A stretch of 64,000 nucleotides of DNA from Hydractinia symbiolongicarpus (taxonomy: Eukaryota; Cnidaria; Hydrozoa; Anthoathecata; Hydractiniidae): assembly GCF_029227915.1 (NCBI RefSeq), contig NC_079882.1, positions 7,812,001 through 7,876,000 of the forward strand, given 5' to 3'. Below, one piece after another: positions 22,418-35,044 of the stretch. The notes under the pieces are model-generated. The model was not told the origin of the DNA. It ran no database searches and was given only the letters and a program-made list of their open reading frames with translations. A program made the position numbers and the translations under genes. Position 1 is the first letter of the stretch, and each line of letters starts with the position of its first letter.

Positions 22418-22867
22418 AGCAGCAACTTTATTGCCATAAATGAAATTGCCAGAACTTATTTTCACATTTTGTCAACGCAAGCTAACGACAAGAATTAAAA
22501 TTAGCACAATGGACAGTCTCTCTACGTCGAAAAGTGAAAAAATTGTTTGAGATGGGGAAAATACGCAAGTAAATAATATATTAATTTTCGCGAGAAAAAA
22601 TTTAAAAATAAAATAAAAATTTTGCAAGTCCTAATGCTTCGTGAGATTTAAATTTTGCGTAAAAATAATGAAATTTTACTTCTAAATTTATAGTGGTTTT
22701 CAGGGGAATTCATTTTATGATTTAGGGGAGTAGGCAAGGGGCTAAATTGTTCGAAAGAGGGAGAAGTTCGAGATAATTGTTGAAGACAAGGAGAGTTTAC
22801 AGCAATTGCTCAAAAATATCTTTATATTAGGTTCGAAATGTTTTAGAATTTATATCTCTAAAAATAT
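22418..22867. other. Intergenic, 3' flank of the F-BAR gene
   Basis: AT-rich sequence expected to contain the 3' UTR of the minus-strand gene ending at 22868. No other feature seen. Confidence 0.5.
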
Positions 22868-25066
22868 TTAAATGTGCTCTATATAGGACGCTGGAACTAA
22901 ACCTTCTCCGTGTACCGAACGCACTTTAAACCAGTCGTCTTCTTTATGTATTAAGACTAAAATTTGTCCTTCGTCTAAACTAAGCTCTTTCTTATCTTCA
23001 GCTTGAAAATCATATAAGGAACGCAATATAACATCTTTGTTATCTATTAGAAGAACATACTGTGATGGGAAGAAGCCATCTTCATTCTTGTACCTTCCAC
23101 GCCACCACCCGGTGTCTCCCTTTTCTAGAACTTCTATCTTGCATCCAGCTTTTAAAGACAAGTGCGTATCGTCCGTCCCGTCAAAGTCGTACAACGTGAC
23201 GCACATCTCGTCGGATGATGATAGAAGTTTTGGCTTCGTTGCTATTGCGGGCTTCTTTGAAATTTTGGGTTTAACGTTTTCCGCTTCATTACTGAATGGT
23301 TTAAACACTCTCGTTGGAACCACCGGAAAAACGGGCATGGTGTGTCTACGTTCAGCTTTGTTATCCGCAGGTTCATTCGGAAGTGGCTTATTTATCGCAG
23401 AAATGCCAGGGTAATGAGCTTTAATTGGAATTAATGGCTTAGTACTAATAACAGGTTTACTTGGAAAGCTTTGAGGAATATCAGTACGGGTTGGCAAAGG
23501 TGGTGGAACAGGCTGTTCTTCTTCTGTGTCAGACAGCCCGTCATAAAATTCATCATCATCGTAACCCTCTTCATAATCGCTTTCAAGATCGATCAGATCG
23601 GTAACAACTGAACTCTCTGCAGCCATTTTTCCTTCTGCTGACTGTAATTTACTTTTTTGCTTGATTGGCACCCCATCACAAAACGGTACGTTCACAGCAC
23701 ATTTCTTATGCACAGGCATCTTGCATAACTTACAAACGAAGCCTTTACTTATCAAAGATATCAATTTACTGCAGTAGAAACACATGAGGGGCTTTATAAG
23801 CGGAAGTTCGGCGAATTCATGCGGTTTCTCCCCTTCTCTCTGAGTATTCGAAGGTTGATGGACAGGTGACTTGTGTGAATGTTTACTTTCTTGCATAATG
23901 TTTGCGGGTGGTGGTCCCAAATAGTTAACCACCTCGGGCGTATACAACTCCATCTGTTTCAATAAGACATTCAAGTTTGCTTCTTTGTCACATATACAAA
24001 GCAAGTCAATCACTTCATTTAAGGAAGGGTCGTCACCGTGATACAAGGCTCGTAACTCTTCACTATCGCCGGCTCTCATGGACGAAATCGCGTCAACTAA
24101 TTGGTTTGTTTGATATTGTAAATACGCTAATCGTCGATGTAGGTTGGGTCGGGTGAATTTATTCACAATGAAGGCTTCTTCTGACTTTTCAGAAGCTACG
24201 CTAGTCCGTCTACTTTGTTCGATCCGGGGGGCAGAAAATTCTTGTCTTGGAGGATTTTTATCCTTTAATCCTTCTTTTATTGTGTGTTTTACAAACTTTT
24301 TGAAATCGGAAACAATATCAATCTTCTCTGCCGCGTGGTCCATCTTGTCGTTGGATTTCAAAAGTTTCTTAAATGTATCTTTCTGAACTGAGAACATATA
24401 CTTAACGTGGTGTCGAAGACTATCATTTAACTCGGCTTGATTCTTCTCCAGGCAGTACAGCACATGTGGTAACACATGAGTGTAGTGTAAGTTATTTATG
24501 CTATTCACAGACGACAATCTTAGCAGATACGTATTGTGACTGTTGTTATAAAACACAATCTGTTTAGTTTTCGGATTAACCGTGCTTCGGGTTTTTGCTG
24601 TGGCGTCAGAGTATTCTTTGTATCGTTTGACCAAGTCGTCCTCTTTCTTTTGAATTTGTTCTTGGTAAGTTTGTACATAGTAAAAACACGTCTTCCAGAC
24701 TTCTCTCTTTTTTTCCACAACCTCTTGAAGAGGTGTAATCACACAATCAGCAAAGGTCGCTCCAACAGAATGTAGCGTTTCAGCCTGTGTTTTCATCTGC
24801 TCCAGTATTCGATGAAGAAACTTAACAAGCGATTCATTCGGACAAAATTTTTGTTTGTTTACTTCGGGGAGTTTTTTTGTGAACGCATCCACAACGTTAA
24901 AAACGTTCGACGCTGCCTCGTCTTGTATGGCAGCAATCTTATGAGACAGCTCGAGGAGGCTTTTGCTCAACTTGACGAAAAATAACAAGTTTTCATGTAC
25001 TCCCTCAGCCAGAGTGGGTGATACACTGGGATAGCTGGGTGTTACATCCGGAAATGCTGCTGACAT
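22868..25066 (-). CDS. F-BAR / C1 / double SH3 protein, 732 aa
   Basis: A single uninterrupted reading frame. Residues 1-290 look like an F-BAR domain (long helices, with a YNNSHNTYLL region typical of the FCHSD/Bzz1 type), which bends membranes. A C1 zinc-finger pattern follows at about 415-465: H-x12-C-x2-C-x12-C-x2-C-x4-H-x2-C-x6-C, all ligands present. An acidic stretch (residues about 490-515) and proline-rich sequence come next, then SH3-1 (about 620-675, ALYDF-like start, GWWRGR) and SH3-2 (about 677-732, ending at the C terminus). The order F-BAR, C1, SH3, SH3 is that of fungal Bzz1, which promotes Arp2/3 actin assembly at endocytic sites; animal FCHSD/Nervous wreck proteins have F-BAR and two SH3 domains. 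A similar cytoplasmic role is inferred. The ATG lies 10 nt after a TGTAG acceptor-like site with a T-rich tract. Confidence 0.88.
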   Translation of the reverse strand: MSAAFPDVTPSYPSVSPTLAEGVHENLLFFVKLSKSLLELSHKIAAIQDEAASNVFNVVDAFTKKLPEVNKQKFCPNESLVKFLHRILEQMKTQAETLHSVGATFADCVITPLQEVVEKKREVWKTCFYYVQTYQEQIQKKEDDLVKRYKEYSDATAKTRSTVNPKTKQIVFYNNSHNTYLLRLSSVNSINNLHYTHVLPHVLYCLEKNQAELNDSLRHHVKYMFSVQKDTFKKLLKSNDKMDHAAEKIDIVSDFKKFVKHTIKEGLKDKNPPRQEFSAPRIEQSRRTSVASEKSEEAFIVNKFTRPNLHRRLAYLQYQTNQLVDAISSMRAGDSEELRALYHGDDPSLNEVIDLLCICDKEANLNVLLKQMELYTPEVVNYLGPPPANIMQESKHSHKSPVHQPSNTQREGEKPHEFAELPLIKPLMCFYCSKLISLISKGFVCKLCKMPVHKKCAVNVPFCDGVPIKQKSKLQSAEGKMAAESSVVTDLIDLESDYEEGYDDDEFYDGLSDTEEEQPVPPPLPTRTDIPQSFPSKPVISTKPLIPIKAHYPGISAINKPLPNEPADNKAERRHTMPVFPVVPTRVFKPFSNEAENVKPKISKKPAIATKPKLLSSSDEMCVTLYDFDGTDDTHLSLKAGCKIEVLEKGDTGWWRGRYKNEDGFFPSQYVLLIDNKDVILRSLYDFQAEDKKELSLDEGQILVLIHKEDDWFKVRSVHGEGLVPASYIEHI

Positions 25067-25076
25067 TTTTTTTGAT

Positions 25077-28000
25077 CTACATTAAAAATAATAATAATAA
25101 CAAAAACTAAGAAATAATTGTACAATATAATAATAACAGCTTCTTAAAAAAACAAAAAACAAACAGAATAATAACAAATACAAAGGTATACCCGAAGCAA
25201 CACTTGACTTGTTAACATAAAAAACGTATACAACTAGAAAATATTTAACAAATGATGTATAATCCGTACATGTAACAAAGGTATTATTCAAATTATATAC
25301 TTTTTGTGTCAGCCACTATAAATGTCAACAAAAAGGCAATTAATAAAGTGAAATAACAAGGATAAACATTGTGCAATACAATTTGACAATAAAATAGTTG
25401 ATGAGAGCCGAGAGTCCCATGTCATGTCATGCCTAGCTGGTATAAATGATTACAAAAAATCATGTCTCATAAATGTTTTAAAAATGTTTGTGAAAGAAAA
25501 AAGAACGCTTTCCACTATTTTAACAGGGGGAGAATGAATCACATAACCGGACGTTATGTTTTCTTTGTAAAAAAGTGTTTTTGTAATTAAGGCATTTCGA
25601 GCCATTTAAGTACAGATCATTGCTCTATAATATGCTTATAGTGTGTTCGTGAAGGACAATGTTGATTTATACTTTTGTTAACAATAGATGAAAGAATATG
25701 TCTTATTTCCTAAACAATAAATTAGCTATTTTGGCATTATGTTATTAGTAAAGTCGTTTGAAGCAACATAACTTGGAAATGGTGGTGATGTTAGTTGTTT
25801 TATCTCCACATAGGCAACCACGTATCACCTCAAATTAAATTGTGAAAATCCCCTAAAACTGGTTGAAACCACCCATTTCGGAACTCCTGAATTGAGATGA
25901 CATCATAAAAAACTGTACATCTTAAACCTACTGAGCCTGTTTTTTTTTTTAACTATAACTTTTGATAAATTTGTCCGAATTTAATCAAACTTTTTTGCCC
26001 CATAAATTTTGCCCCATTTCTGGGTAAACTCTGAAAAAATCCAAAAACCAGATTAATCACAGCCTAAGATTAACAGAATAATTCCCCCTGATGAAATAAG
26101 GATGTGTTGCAAATTTCAAGGATAATCCTAACAAAAGTTATTATATTCCCAGATTATGAGTTTTTCAGAGAGATTTTTAGGGGTAATTTTGAGTAATAGC
26201 CTATATCTAAAGCCTTAAGAGGTATGGGACCTAATAATTTGGCACATAGGTGTCTAACAAAGAAATAAAATCTCAATAAGTATCATAACCATGCACATAG
26301 TAAAAAAAGATTTGAATAAAAAATCCTAGCAGGGGGACTGTTAATATCGCCTGAACTGCTCTTACATAATCCTAATGTCTCATCCTCGAACTCTGTTAAA
26401 CTGTATTCAAAGCTCGCACTGCCTTTTCTCCTTATAAAAGTGTGATGTTTACCTCCTTTGTTCGCAAAATAAGCTGTAATGGAGTGTTAGTTTTCCCGAA
26501 TTATCGTAAAGGTGTATTCAATTGGGATCTAACACAGGACAGAATTTTGGCAGTAAAAAACTTTTATTTTGGTTACCAAGTAAATGTGACAATATCATCT
26601 TTTATATTCATCATCATCTTGGTTGCATGAATACATGGAATCACAGTCCCAATATCTACTTGCGCACGCAGTGAATACGTAATACCCGATGTGCGCGCAG
26701 AAATGGAGTTAAAAATGCAAACAAACTAAGCGGAAAAGTTACTTCCATTTCTGCGCGTTCAGGAAAAACACGGCACTATGATTGAGTGTATTGTCATGTT
26801 ATATTCTTGTGGACGAAAACCCGTCAAGATACTAGCCCAATTATGGGCTGTTATTCAGAATAAGAAGCCGTTATGAAATGGTGTATGCATGCTGTCTTTG
26901 TAATCAAAACCTTCATAAATTCAATACTGGATTTTTTTTAAGAATTTTTTTTCTATCTTCAAATCTTAGTTGCAAATGTTTTAGATACTGGTTAATTTTT
27001 GCCATTTAGTTAAACTTTAAGGCGTTTTTGCTTGAAGTTTTTTTTAATTAAGATTTCTACTGTTAAGGCTTGACCATGAAAAGTCCATGTTGTACACCAA
27101 AGAAAAGCACAGAGAATAATCCGACTGCAAGAATATACCTTTTCTAAACATATGAGAATGTTTTCTAACAAATATCTTTGGTTTCAGAAACTTTCTCGTT
27201 ATCACCCCTGAGTAGTCCGGGGCATATAGTACTACGCTCATCAAAACTTGTATAATCACATATATATTGATGTTAAGGATTCGAGGATGTGGAGATGACA
27301 TCACATCTGAGGGACAACCTGAATTTATTATATAACTTGCAAAGAAGAATGTTTTAGGAACATTTGACCACAGTGTTTTTTTGTCCCAAATTATGCGATA
27401 ATCCTGTTAGTTAAAAACCAAGCCACATGACTTTTTTGCAAAGAAACTGTGGCTTTTAGCTAAAAGATTACTATGACTGGTTATTTATAAAGGCAGTAGT
27501 TATGTTCATATCTTTTAAATAAAACAAATTTTAAAGTTACAACTACCTGGTGATGACTGGCAAAACAAACACAAACACAAACGGTTCTGTTCTGTTTAGA
27601 ACACTCTTCCACGCCGCGCCGCCCTGTTACTAATCAAGTTGTTTAGGCACAGGTTGCTTTGGTGTACCATAGGGTGGGTGCACGGACCAGTTTACTATGC
27701 AACCATTTTCCAAGGCCTTTTTGTTTATATCGAAAGAATGTATATATATCATGCATTTAAATCCTTTCAGAAAATGATAAATCCAACATTGAAACCGAGT
27801 AGCGTGCTTTGTTTCCCTTGGTTTAAGAATCGCAATCGTCCTGTATGTAACAAATTAACAGTCCGTAAGGTTGGTTAACAAAAGAAAAAGAAAAAAGGCT
27901 GCTATTTTCATTAGTTTATGGTATGAAGGCAATCTTATTGTTTAGATCTTTTGTTCTTTTGTATATTTTCATTGTTTATCAAACCAATCGGATTCAACAT

Positions 28001-28449
28001 TCGGTTTTAAAGCCCGCAAGGAAAAAAAAGCAAATGAGACATAATCCGTACACTTGCAACATGGTGAGTAAGAGCAGAGTGGTAAAGTCGTGCTTCCAGT
28101 TTTGTAATTGTATTTTAATTTTTACAACTCGGTACATTGTAATGTTAGGCGGATTACCTTCCAGTGTATTTAGCTAGCTAGGGATGAGCAGGTTTTTCTG
28201 GGAATTTAGGAATTAGGCAGACGCCAGCAGAATTGTATTATGACAGGCTGTGAAAATAATACTAATGTAAACTAAGCCTGTGCTTTTGTGGCTCACAGAC
28301 AGACAGCGAGCATAAAATTTTAAGAATAACAAGTATTAGCTAAAAAGGTAAAACTTTTGTAGCTGGGGTAGCCCTGAAAATACTAGAAACCTGGCTAGTC
28401 CTATCCTTATTACGTGATAAACAAACAGTTTTGATGCTGATATACAAAC
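25077..28449. other. Intergenic, no gene supported
   Basis: About 3.4 kb upstream of the minus-strand F-BAR gene. It contains short reading frames without recognisable domains and stretches such as AACTATAACTTTTGAT (about 25953) that recur near 35179, so part is dispersed repeat. At about 28297-28315 the minus strand reads GCTCGCTGTCTGTCTGTGA, similar to the starts of Helitron-like units elsewhere in the window. Confidence 0.45.
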
Positions 28450-28710
28450 TTTCCCACTCCTCCTCCTCCTCATCATCATTCTCCAGCTTAACGTCTGTTT
28501 TCCATGCTAGCATGGGTTGGACAGGGTATATTAATGACCCTCTTCCAATCTGATCTAGACTGTGTTAGATCTAAACTCAACTTCCTCTGTATCAAGTCTG
28601 TCCTTATCACCTCCTGGCAAGTCTTTCTCCGTCTGCCTCTGGGATTTGCCCCAGCAACTATCAAGTCTCTACACTTTCTTACCCAATTATCCTCCTATCA
28701 CTACATAATC
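28450..28710 (+). repeat. SINE-like dispersed repeat
   Basis: A pyrimidine-rich TCC/ATC lead-in is followed by a core around CCATGCTAGCATGGGTTGG and CCAATCTGATCT. This core resembles the conserved central domain of Ceph-type SINEs from marine invertebrates, as recalled. No clear tRNA-derived head was identified. The match is by memory of the core only. Confidence 0.45.
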
Positions 28711-28917
28711 TTATGGTTTTGACTCTACAGCATGCAGGGGTGAACAGGGCAACAGAGAATCCAACTTTTAAAACACTAATGATTTGCCTTTAACACAAGT
28801 TGTGGCATGACATAATGTTGTAACTTTGCAATCTAGAACAATGGACATGGCCACACGCACATACAGGCAAAGTATATAAACAACAGACCACAACAATTGA
28901 ACAAAAGTCAAAACTCA

Positions 28918-29280
28918 TCTATATATTAATACGGAAGTTGTGTTTGTCTGTGACCACAAAAGTGGATATCTTTATTTTCTTTTGATGTCACCGAAAAAGT
29001 TATGTCTAATTTGTTATTCTTTTTGACGTTATGACGAGACTTCAATGCATTTAGACTGATGTCATTGCGTTTAATAAGATTGGTAAAGCCATTGCATAGC
29101 TTGAACTTGAAAATGATGTGGTGACGTCACCTGGGACCAATTTGGATAAGTTCCCTGAACCTAGGTACCCGTATCCGTTTCAGAATGGCTGGGTTGATGA
29201 CATCATCAAAAAACCTTTAAACCACCCCAATATCTCTAAATTTTCAAAAACATTTTTTCATATATTTGTTTGACTTTGCC
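28918..29280 (+). mobile_element. Possible Helitron-like 5' end
   Basis: Begins TCTATATATTAATACGG and continues into a GTTTGTCTGTG stretch, like the unit starts in the 1-352 array. The right end was not identified, so the end coordinate is nominal. Confidence 0.35.
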
Positions 29281-32200
29281 GACGTCAGCAAAATTTTTAA
29301 CATTTACATTTTCTTAGGCATTCATCCAAACTCTGCGGTTGTATACATTAATTCAATCAAATATTAAATCTCTACACAATAAAGGCAACAAATTTCTAAA
29401 AAAATATCTTGTCTCAGCTCTTTCCTGACGTTATTAAAGTTTAAGTTATGGTTCTCTTTTCCATTGTACTTCTACCTAAGTTGATTTTTCCACAGGCCTT
29501 GACTAGTCGGAATTATTTCTAAAGTTTATTACTAAAGTTTATTTTTATAAAAAACAAATTTCTTAACTTGATTAAATTGATATTGTGTCAGTGATTTTGC
29601 TAAAAGTCTGACTTTTTTTATTTAATTAAGGTGGAACTCAAAAAGTATGTTTCTTAAAAAGAAGACGTAGTATTTATTGATTAAAATAGTTACAGTACTT
29701 GGACCCACATCATCCTCCATCTGATAAGACAAAAAAAAGTATATATATAATCTAATCTGCAAGTATCATCGCAGCTCTGAACGCATTGATTGCTACTTTT
29801 TGTACATCATTTTTTAATAGCAAAAAAAAATTTTCCTTTAGGTGCTTACCTACCTGTGGTATGTTAAAACAATAACTGAAGCAGTGTTAGGTTTTTTTTA
29901 GTCCTAAAAACACAGTAGCTTTTGTCAATTGGAAAATCCATGGATAAAATCCTATTGATCATCCAACCAACTCATTTTTTCATAGACTTAAGGATGATGC
30001 GAACATAACATATCACTGACTTTGACAATCTCATATATATATGTATAAGCCAAAATTTTAAAAATCACAACTGCATGCAATTAAGAATGCTGTTGTTTAT
30101 CCCTGTTATTTGTGCTGTTATTTATGCCTTTGTTTATCCCTTCTTATTTTGTTTTTTCCCTTACCCTGTTGTTTTACCCCTTACCCTATTTTTTATATAA
30201 TTTTATACAATTTATTCATAATTTTATTGCACACATGTTAATAGCAGCTTTTATTAGTCTATATATTGGCAAATAGAAAAAGAAAACAAGGTTTTTATCT
30301 AAGTAACTTGCACTTAATACTTTTCATTGTTCACAGTGTACTTAGGATTTAAGATCTTATGTGTTATTTGTGTCGCTGTGCATTTAAGAGGTGCATAACA
30401 CCATCAAAACATTTGGTTGTTTCACTCAGATATCTGCCGATTTGAGCATGTCGGAAGAAGCATAGTGGGAGGAGGGTTTCCCAGGAGGTAAATAATGAGA
30501 CACTGCAATGAAAATAACTTATGGAACAAATTAAATTCGCATCATAAAATTGTTTGTTATTTGAACAATTATTTGCCAATTTTTTGTTTAATTTTCGATT
30601 ATTTATTTGTTCCTTGTAAATTGTTTAAGGGCTAATTTCACGCCACATTCTTTTGAAAAAATTTTGAGTAGAAACATTGCACATTGGTCATTTCTAATTT
30701 TCTCCTTGAATTATTTTCTCTTTCATCTTGTTCAAGAGTAAGTAAAAATATTTTAACTCGTATTCGAATCTAGAGCATAATGTAAAAACAAATTATTGTT
30801 AAAGATGGTGTCTGCTCTGCATATATTGCAAAATGTCTAATGCAGAAAATCCAATAACGTGAATAAAACTGTTAAAGAGATTGAAAAATGAAACTAAAAT
30901 AAACAAAATGTCTTAAATGAATTGTATGGATGTTTAAATCAGATAAAACAAGAAATTTTTAATTTCATAATGTGGTTGCTAAGATGCTATTTTTAATTAA
31001 ATAGAATAAATAGATTTTAAAAACATTAAAAGCTCAGAAATTATGTAAACAAATGTACATTTTTGGTATTTTATGCAATTATATAAAGTCAAAGCAAACA
31101 ATGATTCACCTTTTTTTCTGGGGAATGTTCACAACTTTTCTTAACTAAACAATATGCGTTACACACAACTCTCAAGGAAAAGCAAAACGGCAGACACAGG
31201 CGGGGAGACCACAAGGCAAACTAGCTCTATTTATAAGTCATTACAACCTTTTATTTACTCATTAAATTCAGCATATCCTTCTGTATCAACAGGTAACTTT
31301 CTGGCGTAACTTAAAAGACACTAAACATTATGTAACTAACTGTTTAGCTACTTCAACAAAATAATTTCCTAGCTTCGAGCTTGAAATTTATTTTTCAATC
31401 TTTGTTTACCAAAAAATATATTTCACTTGCGAAGTTTTACTACGTTGATAATGTGATGCATCCTTGTTTTAAGTATGATTGCTAATTAAAGTTCTGTAGT
31501 TGTTTTCATCCTCTCTTCGCCTCATTATTTGTTTACAATTGTTATTTAAACTTTCTAACGCTCACCTCATCAAGTGACTATGTCTATTGTTTTTTCGATA
31601 GATCCCACTCACTGACATCAACATGCTGAGACCTTTATCACTATATATCATCATATATTACCTTTAAAAACTTTAAAAAAGTGGCAAAGAATGCTTATTA
31701 AAGAATAAGTTTGAGTTATTGCTGTTAACATGTATTTATTGTCATATAGAACAAAGAGTAAGACAATATCACTGACCCTGTAAATATAGCTAAGAAAGTG
31801 TTGGGTTATACAAAAAAGATTGCATATGAGTATTGGATGAAAGTATTTTTGAGCAAGGAAGAATATTAGAAAGCAAGAGAAGCTGTTGGATTCCATCAAA
31901 AAGATTATAGACTATCAGAACAAAAGATTACTGAGGAAGAAGAATGTTAGAAAGTCTTATAGAATACAAAAAGGTTAGTGGTTTTATTAATTGCCAATTA
32001 CAATTGACAAAACCTAATTCACACAGTTTTAAAGATCAATGTGTATTTCACACTTTTACAGTCTGATTCAGATCAGTGGAAACCAGCCTTCACAGTTTCT
32101 GCCATAAAGTTAGAATAACTATAAAGAAAATTATACTTGTGTGGTGCAAAATTAAAGGTTAAATTATGATAATTACGACAGTTCATAGTTCTTGTAGAAC

Positions 32201-34891
32201 TGGTACGCTCATGTGCTGATTGAAAGTTCCATTAATATGATTTTTACCCAGTTAAATTTTTTTACACGTACCCGGTGTATTAACAGATTTTGTTGTAAAA
32301 TCAATTTCATGGTGTGTAGATAAAATTAACCATGCTTAGAATGTTGCGTTAAAAATATAATGTACACTTTGATCACATGTTTCTGTGTGTCTGCATTTAA
32401 TTATCAAAGGTGCACAAGCTATTTCTCAATATTTGACTTGGTTGTTGTATTTTCAGTATTATAAAGTACAATATATTTTATCACATTAGTGTTTGCATTG
32501 TAGCAAATTTTTTGTAGCCACATCCCTAACTTTTATATAATGTGTTATTATGTTTGCTTTTTCAAATTTCAATTTAGAGTGGTAGATTTTAATAAAGGAC
32601 CAAATAGTATATCCTTTTTGTAATTAAGACTATTTTTTTTATTGAGAGACGTTTTTATTTTTAGTTTCATCTGGTTAGTAGGATTTATCTAGACACGTAA
32701 ACTTCTACGGATGCACATTTTTGCATCATTTCTGTCCAATTCTTATTTGTTATTTTCCTAATTTGTTTTAAATCTCAGATTATAAATATTTCATCCAAAG
32801 AATCTAATGATGTTAATAATTTGTCTCCATGAATTTTAAGTGCTGGATTATAAGCCCATTTTAAAAAGTTTGACCTTTTTATTAAGTTACAGACATGTGT
32901 AGAATGTTATAAAAATGTTTTTTGCAAAGCACTGCTACTGCACTCCTAACTAATAAATTTTAACAAAAATCTTACTCAAATGTCAAGTAGATGTCAAATC
33001 ATAATCTTGTTAGATGTTATTTCTTTTTATAAAAGTACTTTCGCAAGGCTTTTGTTTCAAACATTTTTAAGCCTTGGGTTTTTGTGCTAATACAGATAAT
33101 TGTTTTGTATTATATAAATTTAGTGTTTCTAGGCAACTTTTTTGGTGACGTTATGTTTTTCATCTAAATCACATTTTTTATTTTCGTATTTAATGCCTTG
33201 TTTAATCAGTGTAGCTGCGGTACGACTTATTTTACCATTTTTGGGATATATATCGGTATTTATATCAACTTTAAAACCTGACACACACATACACATTTTT
33301 AATGTACGCTTGCCGTAGTAAGTTTTTCTTATTTGATAAGAATTATTCATGTTTATTCTTTTTCCTGATAAACGGAAGTGTTGAATGGTGTTTCTTTTTT
33401 ATTGATCTGTTTATGATTGACATATAATGATTGACAGTATCCTGAAATTGTGTATATTGTTCCGTTTCATAAATTGTGAAGTCATCATAGTAACTGTGTT
33501 TTTAATGAATGGCAATTTGTTATGTGAAGTGAGAAGAAGTTTAACAAGCTCTTGAGTATAAAAAGATTTAATTTGTTTATTTTATTTTTTATTTTTTTTA
33601 TTTTTCTGTACCACTTTTTGTAAAATTATTGGCATGTGCTGTAAATAATTATGTGTGTTGACATAATTTTCTCTCAAGATATAGGTAATTGTTGTTATCT
33701 GTTTCAACAAGTGTAAAAAAAGAAGTACAGAGTGTATCACTTTTGTATAAAAATAATATTTTTGTTTTGTGTAAAAAAATGTGAAACATTTTTATGGGCT
33801 TAGAAAACAAAGTTTTTTTTAATCTTTTATATCTTTAAATATATATTGTTTTAAATATAGTATAGTATATATAATACTTTTTTTGCTCTAAATTAATCTC
33901 GGAAAGTCATGTAGCATACGATTATTAAAAGTTTGTTTCATGTGGGTTAATCCTTCATAAACATCACAATCAATTTTGTATGCTTTGAAATTTAATATCG
34001 TTACTTGTAAAAGGCAGTGTAAAACACTGAAATCTGCTTCTGAAATGTAACAATTTGTTTTTTAATTTCAGATGACTACATGTTTTAGATCAATCAAATT
34101 AAAAATTAATAAAAATTTTGGGAATTTTTTTTTGTTTAAATGTTTGGTCATGTTTTTTTGTTAAATGTTTGGTCATTTTTTTTTTTGCATGGGTTTAAGT
34201 GTTTTATAAACGGCGAAATATCCGAAATTGGACTTAGCATAAGCGATGACAGTATTATGGAAAACTGCAAGTTTGTTTTTGCAGTTGTGCACCCAATAAA
34301 TACTGGTGTAATGGTTTTGGAGTGTTTTTAGACACATGTTTTAGTGCTGATGCAGTATTTTTAGTATTTTGTGGTTAGTTTCGTTTTTCTTTGTTAAAAC
34401 TGGAGCAATTTACCTCTTTCACCTTGTTTTCAATCTTATGATATGACCCCCCTTAATTAAAGCAGTATACTTTCAAAAATAGTCTGCATGCAAAAGTGTG
34501 TTCTCAAACAACACAAAGTTTTTATAAAATTGGTATGCCATAATGACCACTAGCTTACTTTGCAATTATAAGTTTGTCCTTTGAACTATGCTTCAAGTTT
34601 ATGCATTAACATGTGATAGTAATTATATATATATGTGTATTTTGTTTACCTCAGGATTTTTGCTATGTGTAATCATTATCTTCATGTCTTTTATCATGTT
34701 TCTGTAACAGTCATGCACTCAGAGAGAATGACGTTTTTACTGTATATGATTTTAGACATCTTTTAATCAATTTAAACAAACAATATAGATTTGATGACAG
34801 TTAAATTAACCACTTATTAAAATACTAGACTATTTATTTAATTTTGTTGAAGGCATATATCAGTAGACTTATGCTGTCTTGATTTATTTTA

Positions 34892-34965
34892 TTTTAACCT
34901 GAAATGTTTTTTAATTTTAACCTGAAATGTTTTTTTAATTTTAACCTGAAGTGTTTTTTAATTAA
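34892..34965. repeat. Three tandem copies of a 25-bp unit
   Basis: The phrase TTTTAACCTGAAATGTTTTTT recurs three times head to tail with minor changes. Confidence 0.8.
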
Positions 34966-34988
34966 GCCTACAAACCTTTTCTTTTTAG

Positions 34989-35044
34989 ATTTATGTGATG
35001 TATTAGTTGTTTGTTATGACAACAACACAGAGTCGTGGTAACAG
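34989..35044 (+). other. Candidate 5' exon (very tentative)
   Basis: A 56-nt stretch bounded by a T-rich acceptor (TTTTCTTTTTAG) and a donor (ACAG/GTATGT). It contains an ATG at 35016 followed by nine open codons. It could be an upstream exon of the ZMIZ-family gene, but no frame links it to the coding exons, so any role would be untranslated or as an upstream reading frame. Confidence 0.2.

Noticed and set aside
23037-23414. A 125-codon plus-strand frame
   Set aside because: Antisense shadow of the F-BAR/SH3 gene, with no domain of its own.
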